Shown piece after piece: positions 34,955-43,530 of a stretch of 64,000 bases of DNA. Position 1 is the first letter of the stretch, and every line of letters starts with the position of its first letter. The translations under genes were made by a program, and so were the position numbers. Origin of the DNA: a bacterium (GTDB lineage: Bacteria; Myxococcota; UBA727; JAUIJE01); contig JAUIJE010000009.1 in the NCBI GenBank assembly GCA_030431455.1, positions 1-64,000 on the forward strand. The letters are read 5' to 3'. The notes beneath the pieces are model-generated. The model searched no databases. It was given only the letters and a program-made list of their open reading frames with translations, and was not told the origin of the DNA.

Positions 34955-35847
34955 GGCGCGAGGGCCAGCCCGCGCAATGTGCCTGTGTGCAACGTGACAG
35001 GATTCCCGACGGGGATGGCATAGTTGGGGTGCTCGTGGCCGAAGGGCAACCCCGCGATCACCGGGATCCCGAGAGGGGCGAGCCGTTCGCGGCAGATGTC
35101 GAGGGCGGCGATGGCGGGGGCGCGGGGGGTGGCCGCGTCGTCACACCCGGTGAGGTGCCCGAGGGCGACGCCGGCGACCCCGTCGAGCACCCCGGCGGTG
35201 AGCAGCTGGGTCCACATGCGGTCGAGCCGGTAGGGGCGTTCGCCCACTTCTTCGACGCAGAGGATCGCGCCGTCGAGGGCGGGGAACCACGGGGTGCCGA
35301 CCAGGTGGGTGAGCACGCAGAGATTGGCGATCATCGCGGGGCCGGTGACCGACGCCCCTTCGCACAGCGTCGCCGTGGCGGGCAGCGAACGGTCGGCGAG
35401 GTCATCGTCGAGAACGGCGCAGAGGTGGGCGAAGGCGGCCTCGGTCTCGGTGCCGACGGACGTGGCGAGGGGCCCGTGGATGGCGCGGCCGGGGGCGTTT
35501 TTGAAAAAGCGGGCGAACAACGCGGTGTTGTCGGAAAAGCCAACGTAGGTCTTGTCGGTGACAAACAGCTCGTCGTCGAGCAGGGGCAGAAGACGGGTCA
35601 GACCGTAGCCGCCCCGGGCGGCCCAGATGATGTCTGCGTCGGACGCGAACGCCTCGCGCAACTCCTGGGCCCGGGCGGCGTCGTCCCCATTGAGGAAAGG
35701 CTGGGGGCCGGGCCGCGGGGGGGAGGGGGCGTCGACGACGAAGCCAGCGGCTTCGAGCCGGGTGACGCCCCGCGCCAATGTGTCTTCATCGAACGGGCTG
35801 GAGGGGGCGACGATGCGCACCCGGCCACGCGCGGGTGCGACGCTCAT
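34951..35847 (-). CDS. ldcA: LD-carboxypeptidase (LdcA/MccF family, S66)
   Basis: A 298-residue S66 peptidase, which trims the terminal D-Ala from murein tetrapeptides during recycling. Signature parts: 'RIVAPSSPFD' at the N terminus, 'DIIWAARGGYGLTRLLPLL', the nucleophile Ser105 in 'YVGFSDNTAL', the glutamate region 'ILCVEEVGERPYRLDRMW' and the histidine region 'GLPFGHEHPNYAIPVG'. No signal peptide, consistent with cytoplasmic recycling. It lies between a 52-residue gene (24-bp gap) and the beta-lactamase-fold gene (4-base overlap). Confidence 0.92.
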   Translation of the reverse strand: MSVAPARGRVRIVAPSSPFDEDTLARGVTRLEAAGFVVDAPSPPRPGPQPFLNGDDAARAQELREAFASDADIIWAARGGYGLTRLLPLLDDELFVTDKTYVGFSDNTALFARFFKNAPGRAIHGPLATSVGTETEAAFAHLCAVLDDDLADRSLPATATLCEGASVTGPAMIANLCVLTHLVGTPWFPALDGAILCVEEVGERPYRLDRMWTQLLTAGVLDGVAGVALGHLTGCDDAATPRAPAIAALDICRERLAPLGIPVIAGLPFGHEHPNYAIPVGNPVTLHTGTLRGLALAP

Positions 35848-35871
35848 GTCGTGGCCTCAGCCGGTCGACGG

Positions 35872-36030
35872 TCAGCGACGTTTGCGGGCGAGCACGTCTT
35901 CGAGGACTTCGGACGCGACGCGCCGGGCCATGTCCTCGTCGCCGAACACGCTGAACGCCTCTTCGTAAAGGGCGCTGGCGAGCTCGCCGATGGTGGTGTG
36001 CACAGTGGTGGGGTCGGTTTGCGGCAGCAT
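35872..36030 (-). CDS. small hypothetical protein (52 aa)
   Basis: MLPQTDPTTVHTTIGELA... to ...DVLARKRR. An amphipathic helical mini-protein rich in Glu, Ala and Val with a basic end. GGAGG lies 5 bases before the ATG at 36030, and codon third positions are mostly G or C, which supports a real gene. It is the first gene of a minus-strand run leading into the LD-carboxypeptidase and hydrolase. No function can be assigned. Confidence 0.55.
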   Translation of the reverse strand: MLPQTDPTTVHTTIGELASALYEEAFSVFGDEDMARRVASEVLEDVLARKRR

Positions 36031-36268
36031 GATGGCCTCCGTCGGTTGATGCTCTTTGTTAGAGCAACAACGGTGCCATCGGTTGCACGGGCGCAGTGGC
36101 ATGCGGTGCCGTCGCGGATCTGCCCGGTGGGGCGCCACAGAATTGTGTCACCACGGCCACGGTGTGTGGCCAGACCGCCGCGTTTTTGGCGGTGAGATGG
36201 CCACGTGCCGCGACGAAATCGACCGGCCACTGGATGAACTGCGCCACCAGATGTCATGCGGCCTCACC

Positions 36269-36925
36269 TCATCTGCGGCGGAAAAAGGAAAACTCCTGGC
36301 AGATGTCCTGCGCGAGCCGTTCGAACGCGCTGGGGCCAAAGATGTGGCGGTATTCCTCACCGTGCGCCCGCGCCCACGCCTGCAGGTAGGCGGTCAGCTC
36401 CTGGGCGTCCTTGGGCTCGTCCCCGACCACGGGCGCGCCTTCTTCGCTCACCGGGGGCGGCTCGTCCGCGTCGGGGGCTTCGGGCAGCTCCACCGCCCAA
36501 TCGGGCATCTGGGTCAGGACCACCGATTGGCCCTTGAGCCAGTCCAGGATGTGTCGGTGCAACAAGACGTCTCGAAACGCGAACCATCTTTTGCGCTCGT
36601 CTGGCACACGGCCGACGGTGTCCTTGAACCGCCGGAACGCCCCCTTGCCCACGATCGCGTCCTGGAGCTGCTGTTGCAGGCTGGGCATCTTCACCGACTC
36701 GATGAACTGCTCCATCATCCGGTATTGCTCGCGGCTGGCCACCGGCTCGATGGGCAGATAGCGCAGGCCATCCTGCGACACGCTGTGCACGCGCGCCTTC
36801 TCCGGCCCGGAGGTCGACAGCACCAAGACCTCGCCGCTTTCGCGGTCCAGAAACGACCGCACGTCGGGGGCGTGGTTTTCGAAGGCCGCTTCCAGCGCGG
36901 CGTAGTCGATCTGGATCCCGCTCAT
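36269..36925 (-). CDS. UPF0158 family protein
   Basis: A 218-residue protein with the UPF0158 pattern: 'IDYAALEAAFENHAPDVRSFLDRESGEVLVLS' at the start, then 'YLPIEPVASREQYRMMEQFIESV', 'LQDAIVGKGAFRRFKDTVGRVPDERKRWFAFRD' and 'HILDWL'. The family is widespread and uncharacterised. The C-terminal 80 residues, Pro/Glu-rich and then helical, are an extension beyond the core. The ATG at 36925 has GGAGG 7 bases upstream; the frame is open earlier but without coding character. Confidence 0.85.
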   Translation of the reverse strand: MSGIQIDYAALEAAFENHAPDVRSFLDRESGEVLVLSTSGPEKARVHSVSQDGLRYLPIEPVASREQYRMMEQFIESVKMPSLQQQLQDAIVGKGAFRRFKDTVGRVPDERKRWFAFRDVLLHRHILDWLKGQSVVLTQMPDWAVELPEAPDADEPPPVSEEGAPVVGDEPKDAQELTAYLQAWARAHGEEYRHIFGPSAFERLAQDICQEFSFFRRR

Positions 36926-37110
36926 CGCCCGTCCTCCGCCGGCGTGCCCCCGCTTGTAACCATCCGAAAAGACGTATATTCCGTCTCGGGCCAGGGGCTG
37001 CCACATCCACCCCGAAAAGCGCGCCAAAATCGCATGGACTCGAGTATCACAGACAGCGCAGGCGGGTACAGAAGCCGCCCGGACGCTCCTGGCGGAGCGA
37101 GGTGAAGACA

Positions 37111-39111
37111 ATGACCGTATCCATCAAAGACGCCGGCTTGCGGCGCGCCTTCGAGGGCATGCTCAACGACAATCGGCTGACCAAAGCCGAGGTCCAGACC
37201 CTCATCGATTCCACCGCCGACGGGGCCGGTCTGGCCAAGACCGAAAAGGCCGACCTGAAGCGCATCCTCGACAAGGTCGGGGACACCTTCGACGCCGACG
37301 CCAAGGCGCTCATCTCGGATTTCCTCGGGCTCGACGGCAGCACCGTCGGCGAGGTCACCATCCGGGTCAGCGACCGGGTGACCACCGTGGCCAAGCTCGA
37401 CGATCTCGCGTCCACCTTCGCGGCGGAAATCGGCGCCCGGGCGAGCGAGTTCACGTCGCCCGAAGACGCGTTCAAGCTGTTCGCCGAGTACGGCGGGCGC
37501 CTCAAGGCGTTGGCCAAAGACGCCAGCGATCCGCGCGACGTCGACACCGCGGCGGAGGCCCTGCTCGCGGCGGGGCGCAACAGCGCTGCGGCCGGGTTTG
37601 ATCAAAAGGACCTCGACCACGACACCATCAGCGACCTCGCCGAGGCGGCGCGCGGCCGGGACCCGGCGGCGTTCGACAAGCGCGATGAAGAAGTGGGCAA
37701 AGTCTGGACCACGACCTACTGGCCGATGGCCGGCAGCGGCGACAACGATCAAGAGGGCAGCGCGGGCAGCAACCTGTGGGCCAAAAAAGGCCCGCTGGCC
37801 AAGCTCGACCAACTCCTCGGGGCGCGGGGCATGGATGCCCAAGCCAAAGCATTGGAGTTCGAGCGGAAGGCCGCGCTCGGGTGGCTCGTGGGCGACCGCG
37901 ACACCGGCCACATGATCAACAACAGCTCGCTCAAAGAGAGCGACGCGGAGATGAGCACCGGGGTCGACTTCGACGGGGACGGCAAAATCACGTCGGGGGT
38001 GAAGGTCGATTTCTTGGCCAACGACCAGTTCGCGTCGGTGCGGTCCCGCAGCGCGTTGGTGCCGAAGGCGACCATCGACGGCGACGTGGTCGAGGTGCGC
38101 CGCGAGCGCGTCACCGACGACGCGGGTGCGATCTCGTTCAAGTTCTTCCGCCAGGACTCGGGGGCCGAGCTCACCGCCGCCGAGTTGAACACGATGTTCT
38201 ACGCCAACCCGGTCAGCGGTGACGGCGACACCTCGGACACCATGAGCGTGGGCTGGTGGGGCAGCTGCGACAAGGTCGCCCTGGCCGGGATTCTGTTCAA
38301 AGAGCCGATCAAGGATTCGGTGACCATCGACGGCGTGACCTTCACCAAGCAGGACATGCTCGGGCTGCTCACCGTCATCGCCGACAGCCAAGCCAGCGGC
38401 ACCGACTTCATCGGCAACCGCTACGACAAGAACCCCGACATCCTGGTCAAGAAGGACGGCACCCAGCTCAACGGCAAGTTCGTGGGCCTCGACGACGAGA
38501 CCTTCCGCGGGGGCGAGGGCATGTGGCGCACCCAAGGGGACGTCATGGTGCTCACCGACCCGTTCAAGGGGGACCCGGACAAAGAAGTGGTGTTCAAAGC
38601 GCTCGACGGCACCGAGCACAAGCTCAAGGCCAAAGACATCAAACACGTCGCGCGCGAGGACAAAAAGGACATGGACGCGGCCGCGTTCCACACCACGATG
38701 TTGTCGTGGCTGTCCGATGGCCGGGCCGCGGCCATGGACCGCGACTCCGGCGATCACGTGTGGAACTACAACTTCCACGGCGCCACCCTGAAGAGCGCCA
38801 ACGAGCTCACCGGGGACGCGCGGCCGGACAACGCCGGGCACAACGGCCCGGTGGCCGACGACACCACCGTGGTCGCGTACGAGATGGACGTGCGCTTCGG
38901 CGAGTCGGACTGGCCCCGCGAGTACAGCTACTGGCTGGAGATGGACAAGACCGGCAAGGTCATCAACTCGGGTTGGACGTCGGACAACCCCGATTTCCTC
39001 TGGCGCCCCAGCGACTTCAAGAACTTCACCGGCGCCAACCCGCGCAACCCGTTCGTGAAGCCGGAGCTGGTCAAAGAAATCTACGACGCGTTCATGGCCC
39101 AAGACGGCTGA
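37111..39111 (+). CDS. transglutaminase-elicitor-type protein with Pep-13-like motif
   Basis: A 666-residue protein resembling the transglutaminase-elicitor (GP42) family of Phytophthora, which has relatives in some bacteria. A probable catalytic Cys386 lies in 'GWWGSCDKVAL'. Residues 549-562 read H-V-W-N-Y-N-F-H-G-A-T-L-K-S, lining up with the Pep-13 elicitor V-W-N-Q-P-V-R-G-F-K-V-Y-E at V, W, N and G. An EF-hand-like loop D-F-D-G-D-G-K-I-T (from 286) may bind calcium. The first 180 residues are helical and repeat-like. There is no signal peptide, so export, if any, is not by Sec. The ATG at 37111 is preferred over GTG 37102. A terminator follows 22 bp after the stop. Confidence 0.7.
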   Translation: MTVSIKDAGLRRAFEGMLNDNRLTKAEVQTLIDSTADGAGLAKTEKADLKRILDKVGDTFDADAKALISDFLGLDGSTVGEVTIRVSDRVTTVAKLDDLASTFAAEIGARASEFTSPEDAFKLFAEYGGRLKALAKDASDPRDVDTAAEALLAAGRNSAAAGFDQKDLDHDTISDLAEAARGRDPAAFDKRDEEVGKVWTTTYWPMAGSGDNDQEGSAGSNLWAKKGPLAKLDQLLGARGMDAQAKALEFERKAALGWLVGDRDTGHMINNSSLKESDAEMSTGVDFDGDGKITSGVKVDFLANDQFASVRSRSALVPKATIDGDVVEVRRERVTDDAGAISFKFFRQDSGAELTAAELNTMFYANPVSGDGDTSDTMSVGWWGSCDKVALAGILFKEPIKDSVTIDGVTFTKQDMLGLLTVIADSQASGTDFIGNRYDKNPDILVKKDGTQLNGKFVGLDDETFRGGEGMWRTQGDVMVLTDPFKGDPDKEVVFKALDGTEHKLKAKDIKHVAREDKKDMDAAAFHTTMLSWLSDGRAAAMDRDSGDHVWNYNFHGATLKSANELTGDARPDNAGHNGPVADDTTVVAYEMDVRFGESDWPREYSYWLEMDKTGKVINSGWTSDNPDFLWRPSDFKNFTGANPRNPFVKPELVKEIYDAFMAQDG

Positions 39112-39132
39112 CCGCGCGGATCGCTCGACGAC

Positions 39133-39164
39133 AAGAGCCCCCGCCCCGCGGGGGCTTTTGTTTG
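39133..39164. terminator. bidirectional terminator
   Basis: Stem AAGAGCCCCCGC / GCGGGGGCTTTT with loop CCC, then TTTGTTTG. It lies between the convergent ends of the transglutaminase gene (39111) and the phosphatase gene (39178). Confidence 0.9.
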
Positions 39165-39177
39165 CCCGGGGGCGCGC

Positions 39178-40761
39178 TCAGCGCAGCGAGGGCGGCGGGG
39201 TCAACGCGCCCACCGGCCGGCCCTGGGCCAAGGCCGGGGGCGGCACACCGAGCGCGTAGGACATCGACGTGGCCACGTCGCGCACGTCGATGCGGTCGGG
39301 GTAGCGGCCGCGGCGCACCCCGGGCCCGTACAGCACAAAGGGCACGCGCCGGTCGTAGAGGAACACCGAGCCGTGGTCGATGCCGTCCTGGCTCTCCCAG
39401 GTGAACACGTGGTGGGCGCGTTGGCGAAACACGATCTGGCCGGAGCGGCCGGGGTACTGCACCGCGCGCATCAGGGGCACGAAGGGGCCGGTGGCGGTGC
39501 CGAGCGCATCGCGCCGGTAGACCCGTTCGAATTGGTCGTGGGCGGTGAGCTTGTCCAGCACGCAAGCAACGGCATTGTCCTCGGCCGGGCCCTCGACCCC
39601 GTCGACGAACACGTGCGGGGGGCGGATGATGACCTTGCCGCCGCAGGCCTTGCTGAGGTCGGACTCGAGGGTCATGCCCATGATGCGGCCGGCGTCGATG
39701 CCGTCCTTTTGCAGTTGTTCGGGGAGCGAAGGCGCGCCGTGGTCGGCGCTGATGCCGACCACCACCGAGCGGCCCAGCGACTTCTCGAGGAAGCGCACCA
39801 GGTCCCGCACCTGTTGGTCGGCGTGGCGCAACAGGTCGGCGTACTCCAGGCTGTCCGGGCCGAACCAGTGCCCGGCGTAGTCGGTGGGCGAGACCCCGAT
39901 GACCAGCAGGTCGGTCGCGCGGTCTTGGCCGAGTTTTTCTTCGGTGACCGCCACCTTCGCGAGAGCGAACAGGTCGGCGATCGCCTGGGGGGTGCCGCGG
40001 TAGGCGCGCTTTTTGGTCGCGTCATCCTTCAAGGCTTTGAGGTGGTGGGGGAACACCCGGCCCATCTCGTAGGGGTTGCCTTCCCCTTCGCGGTCGTCGA
40101 CGGGCAGCAAGTCACGCAGCTTGGGCGGGGTGGCCATGACCTCCCAGGTGCCGTTTTGCCGGGCCGCGGCGGGCCGCTTTTCGCCCAGCGAGGCGGCCCA
40201 CTCGGGGAGCTTGTCGGTGTACGCGGTGCTCGACACGAACCGGCCGGCGTCGGGGTCGTACCACAACGCGAGGTCGGCGCTGCGCCCCCCGGTGAGGACC
40301 GCGGCCCGGTCCTTGATGGCGATGGTGATGACCTTGGCTTTGCCCTGGCCCTGTTCTTTCACCGCGTCGGCGAGGGTGGGGGCGCCGAGGTTCTTGGCGG
40401 AGTAGCCCGCGCCGTCGTGCCCGACGAGTTTGGCGTCTTTGTCCGCGATGGCGTACTCGAGCGCGCCGTCTTTGGGCCAGCGGTTGGTCACAATGCCGTG
40501 CACATCCGGGTTGGCCCCGGTCGAGATGGTGGCGTGGCCAGGCCCGGTCTCGGTGGCGGCGTACTCGTAGGTCGCGTCGTAGCGTGCGCCCTTGTCGGCG
40601 ATGCCGCCAAATCCGCCCGGGCCAAACAGGGGGGCATAGCGATCGAGCTCGTCGGGCCGGAGCTGGTCGAACACGATGAGCACCCCCAGGCGGGGCTGTG
40701 CGGCGGCGGGCAGGGCGGCACACACGAACAACAGGCTCAGACTCAGGACGGCGCGCGGCAT
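39178..40761 (-). CDS. PafA-type alkaline phosphatase, secreted
   Basis: A 527-residue periplasmic phosphatase of the PafA class in the alkaline phosphatase superfamily. A signal peptide ends near AAA-Q (residue about 22). Metal and nucleophile motifs are 'VLIVFDQLRPDELDR' (Asp ligand), a nucleophilic Thr in 'ATETGPGHATISTG', 'GVSPTDYAGHWFGPDS' (Asp/His ligands) and 'VGISADHGA' (Asp-His). 'GIDHGSVFLYDRRVPFVLYGPGV' supplies the last His ligand. The ATG at 40761 with GGGGAG 4 bases upstream is preferred to one five codons earlier. The HAD gene stop lies 18 bp upstream, so they form an operon. Confidence 0.92.
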   Translation of the reverse strand: MPRAVLSLSLLFVCAALPAAAQPRLGVLIVFDQLRPDELDRYAPLFGPGGFGGIADKGARYDATYEYAATETGPGHATISTGANPDVHGIVTNRWPKDGALEYAIADKDAKLVGHDGAGYSAKNLGAPTLADAVKEQGQGKAKVITIAIKDRAAVLTGGRSADLALWYDPDAGRFVSSTAYTDKLPEWAASLGEKRPAAARQNGTWEVMATPPKLRDLLPVDDREGEGNPYEMGRVFPHHLKALKDDATKKRAYRGTPQAIADLFALAKVAVTEEKLGQDRATDLLVIGVSPTDYAGHWFGPDSLEYADLLRHADQQVRDLVRFLEKSLGRSVVVGISADHGAPSLPEQLQKDGIDAGRIMGMTLESDLSKACGGKVIIRPPHVFVDGVEGPAEDNAVACVLDKLTAHDQFERVYRRDALGTATGPFVPLMRAVQYPGRSGQIVFRQRAHHVFTWESQDGIDHGSVFLYDRRVPFVLYGPGVRRGRYPDRIDVRDVATSMSYALGVPPPALAQGRPVGALTPPPSLR

Positions 40762-40779
40762 GGCTCTCCCCGGCATCGG

Positions 40780-41334
40780 TCAAACGAGCGCAAGCTGTCG
40801 CAACCAATCGCTGGCATCAAGGTTGATTTGGGCCTGGACCCCCAACTTTTGCGCCGCGGTCACATTCGCGGCCCGGTCGTCGATGAAGCGCACCGCGTGC
40901 GCGGGGACGCCGAGGAGCGCGAGGGCGCGCGCGGTGAAGCGCACGTCGGGTTTGTTTGCGCCGACGTCGTACGAGAGCGCGTGGCCGGACCCGGGGGCGA
41001 CGCCGAGCACGCTGGCGTGCACGGGGTCGGTGTTGCTCCAGAACACCACCTGGCACCCCGACGCGCGGGCCCCGTCGAGGGTGGGCCGGGCGTCGTCACG
41101 CCAGCGCACCATGCGCCGCCAGGCCGCCTCGAGGGTGGGCGCGGGCACGCCGGTGGCGTTCGCGCCGCGGGCGAAGAACGTCGCCGGCCCGATCGCCCCC
41201 GCCTGGAACCCGTCGTGGCAGCCAAGCCAGCGGTCGAGCGCGGCGGGGGGCGCGAGGGATGTGATCGGCGCCTTGTCCACGTCGACAAGCACGCCGCCCA
41301 GGTCAAACGCGATGACCGCGACCGGGTGGGTCAC
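40780..41334 (-). CDS. HAD-family hydrolase (YihX-like sugar phosphatase)
   Basis: A 184-residue HAD-IA phosphatase. Motif I is 'AFDLGGVLVDVD' (nucleophile Asp11; the usual second Asp is Gly13, as in the YihX subgroup), motif II 'VVFWSNTD', motif III Lys in 'GANKPDVRF' and motif IV 'VRFIDDRAANVTAAQKLG'. E. coli YihX removes phosphate from glucose-1-phosphate; the substrate here is unknown. The ATG overlaps the stop of the upstream anchored protein (ATGA). Confidence 0.88.
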   Translation of the reverse strand: MTHPVAVIAFDLGGVLVDVDKAPITSLAPPAALDRWLGCHDGFQAGAIGPATFFARGANATGVPAPTLEAAWRRMVRWRDDARPTLDGARASGCQVVFWSNTDPVHASVLGVAPGSGHALSYDVGANKPDVRFTARALALLGVPAHAVRFIDDRAANVTAAQKLGVQAQINLDASDWLRQLALV

Positions 41335-41915
41335 TGAATGGTGATGGAGCCCAACCGGACCCGGTTGTCGCCCGAATGGTGTTTGTTGTCGCCGGAGGTA
41401 AACGGCATTCGTTCGTCCCCGATGTAAAACCCGACGAACACGTCGTACGTGCCCGCGGGCGCGCCCCGGTCGACGGTCTTTTCGAAACGGTCCTCGACGA
41501 ACTCACCTTTTTGCCAGGCCGAGGTCGGGTACTGGCCGCTGAGGGGATAGTGATCGCCGTGCACCCGGTGCCGGCCCCCGCGCAGGTCGATGTGACAGAA
41601 CATCTTCCAGTTGCGATCCAGCTCGTGCAGCACCTCGATGAAGGTGGAAATCACGATGGTGTCCCCGGGCGAGACCGGCTCGGCGGGCAGGCTCGCGCCG
41701 ATGATCTTGATGTCGTCGCCGAGGATGAGTTCAAACGGGTCGCGCGGGGTGGGCTTGGCGGTGCGCACGACCTCGCGCAGGGCGCTGCGGTCGACCGACT
41801 TGCGGCTCTCCTGCACGTTCACCGGGCGGGGGAGAAAAATCACGCCCACCACCGTCGCGAGCAGGGGCACAGCCAAAAGGACACCAACCCGCAGGTTGAG
41901 AGGGGCCTCGGTCAT
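41331..41915 (-). CDS. membrane-anchored hypothetical protein
   Basis: A 194-residue protein with one N-terminal membrane helix (residues 9-28) and a periplasmic beta-sandwich-like domain ('PAEPVSPGDTIVISTFIEVLHEL', 'WKMFCHIDLRGGRHRVHGDHYPLSGQYPTSAWQKGEFVEDRFE', 'GTYDVFVGFYIGDERMPF'). This pattern is seen in domains that accompany arabinofuranosyltransferase-like or carbohydrate-linked membrane proteins, but I cannot name a family with certainty. Coupled to the HAD gene by a 4-base overlap and 43 bp downstream of holB on the same strand. Confidence 0.65.
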   Translation of the reverse strand: MTEAPLNLRVGVLLAVPLLATVVGVIFLPRPVNVQESRKSVDRSALREVVRTAKPTPRDPFELILGDDIKIIGASLPAEPVSPGDTIVISTFIEVLHELDRNWKMFCHIDLRGGRHRVHGDHYPLSGQYPTSAWQKGEFVEDRFEKTVDRGAPAGTYDVFVGFYIGDERMPFTSGDNKHHSGDNRVRLGSITIQ

Positions 41916-41958
41916 GCCGCTTCATAAGCAAAAAGGGCCAAGATCAAAACCGCGTTGC

Positions 41959-42915
41959 TCACAGGGCGCGCAGCAGGGCGAGCTCCTCGAGGGTCAGCTG
42001 CACATGGGCGTTGTTCTCCCGGATGACCTCGCGGGCGGCGTCGATGGCGTCCACCAGGGCGAGGTCGCGCGCGGGGACCGCTTCGCCGGCGGCGGTCTTG
42101 GTGCGTATCTGGGCCGCGAGGGTGCGCTGAACATCGTCGAGCAGCCGCTGGGCTTCGTCACGGTCTTTGCCTTGGGCCTCGACCGCGTCGAGGAGGGCCG
42201 CGCCGCGTTCGTGCCGCACCGCGTCCAAAAACCCACCCGCGCGCTCCTGGCGCGCCGACCGGTCCGACAGATCGGCCTCGAGCGCGCGCGACACCGACCC
42301 GTCTGCGGCCGCGGCCCGCGCCTCGGCGTCCTCGACGCCGAGGTGGTCGAGCACCCGCCGCACGTCGCCGGTGGCCAAGGGGGCAAACCGCATGATGCTG
42401 CATCGCGAGCGAATCGTGGGCAGCACCGCGCGCTCGTGGGGGGCGGTGAGAATGATCAGGGTGTCGTCGCCCGGCTCCTCCAGGGTCTTGAGCAGCGCGT
42501 TGGCCGCGTTGTCGTTCATGAGGTGGGCGTCCTTGATGATCGCCACCCGGGTCGCCCCTTCGAAGCCACGCAGACGCAGCGCGCGGGCAAGCTCGCGAAT
42601 CTGGTCGACGCGGATGACCAGCCCGGCGCGTTTGCTGCCCTCGGGTTGCATCCAGCCGTGTTCGATCGCGTACGCCTCGCGCGCCACCCGGAGCACGTCG
42701 GGGTGGTTGCCGGCGAACACCCGCCGGCAGGTCGCGCACGCCTCGCAGGGCAGGGGGAACCGCCCCCCGGTGCAAAAAAACGCCGCCGCGGTGCGGATGG
42801 CCAAGCTGTAGCGCCCGCACCCCTGCGGCCCGACGAAGAGCAGGGCATGGGGCAGACGGGAGGTGGCGTGGGCATGGGCGAGGGCCTTCACCACCCGTTG
42901 CTGTCCGACGTACAT
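41959..42915 (-). CDS. holB: DNA polymerase III delta-prime subunit
   Basis: A 318-residue clamp-loader subunit. It has a degenerate P-loop 'GPQGCGRYS' (Arg where the motor subunits have Lys, as expected for non-hydrolysing delta-prime), a zinc site built from 'CEACATCRRVFAGNHPDV', the 'VIRVDQIRELARALRLRGFEG' stretch, 'VAIIKDAHLMNDNAANALLKTLEEP' and 'ILTAPHERAVLPTIRSRC'. GGGAGGAC lies 5 bases before the ATG at 42915, which fixes the start. The C-terminal helical domain ends 'TLEELALLRAL'. Confidence 0.93.
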   Translation of the reverse strand: MYVGQQRVVKALAHAHATSRLPHALLFVGPQGCGRYSLAIRTAAAFFCTGGRFPLPCEACATCRRVFAGNHPDVLRVAREAYAIEHGWMQPEGSKRAGLVIRVDQIRELARALRLRGFEGATRVAIIKDAHLMNDNAANALLKTLEEPGDDTLIILTAPHERAVLPTIRSRCSIMRFAPLATGDVRRVLDHLGVEDAEARAAAADGSVSRALEADLSDRSARQERAGGFLDAVRHERGAALLDAVEAQGKDRDEAQRLLDDVQRTLAAQIRTKTAAGEAVPARDLALVDAIDAAREVIRENNAHVQLTLEELALLRAL

Positions 42916-43530
42916 GTGTCGTCCTCCCGCCCGCGTCCGTGGGGCACTCCTCGACCTGACCCCGTCGCTATAGAGCGTGCCGGGGGAAGCGCCAATGGCG
43001 ATCGTGTCGACGGACCCGCCTGGTTCTGACTCGCCGGTCCCCGCCGCCTCCCGGGGTCGGTCACCGGCGGCCCAGAGATCACTTTCGTGGTCGGCTCCTC
43101 GAGAGATCGAGGAGAAAACCCTGGTTTGGGGACATAGTTGCGTAAAAACAAAAAAATGCCCCTGCGTAGTAAACGCAATTACGCAACTCTGACACCAAGA
43201 GCATTCCATGGTTTCTGGCGGAAGGCTCTCGTCGAGCGGGTTTTTGGTGTGCGCGAGGCATCTGCCTTAAATATCCAAAAAATATATGATTTTCGGGTCG
43301 ACCGGCGGCGCGCGCACCGGTTGGTGGGGGGTGTACCCCCATTCTCTCGACGAGGCACAAGTTGGGGCGCGAGACACAATCAGAAAAACGTCGACGAGGA
43401 CGACTTGATCGTCGACGCTATGACTCGTTGTTCGGGGGCTTGTTCCTCGGGTGACAGGGAGGGGCGCTCGCCCCGAACGTCAAACGCCCCGCAAGGAGGG
43501 GCCGGGCCCCCGGGCCCACAGGAGACCAAG
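42916..43530. other. 615-bp non-coding region with AT-rich core
   Basis: It separates holB (minus) from the lysine-tailed protein gene (plus). It holds an unusual cluster of TTGCGTA repeats (43136-43188), an AT-rich stretch TTAAATATCCAAAAAATATA at 43267-43286 followed by a TATGAT-like hexamer (43285-43290), and a long leader from about 43380 with G/C hairpins such as GGGGCG-CTCG-CCCC (43462-43475). Frames that run through it have poor codon character. It probably contains both divergent promoters and a structured 5' leader. Confidence 0.55.
43136..43188. promoter_or_regulatory. inverted and tandem TTGCGTAA sites
   Basis: AGTTGCGTAA (43136-43145) is mirrored by TTACGCAACT (43179-43188), a perfect 10-bp inverted repeat. 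Between them lie TGCGT (43163-43167) and ACGCA (43173-43177). On the minus strand the right half reads as tandem TTGCGTAATTGCGTTT. Four related half-sites in 53 bp look like a multi-site operator for one or both divergent genes. Confidence 0.5.

Noticed and set aside
43138-43530. N-terminal extension of the lysine-tailed protein
   Set aside because: The frame is open, but codon use is poor, it crosses the TTGCGTA operator-like cluster, and a good ribosome-binding site precedes ATG 43531.
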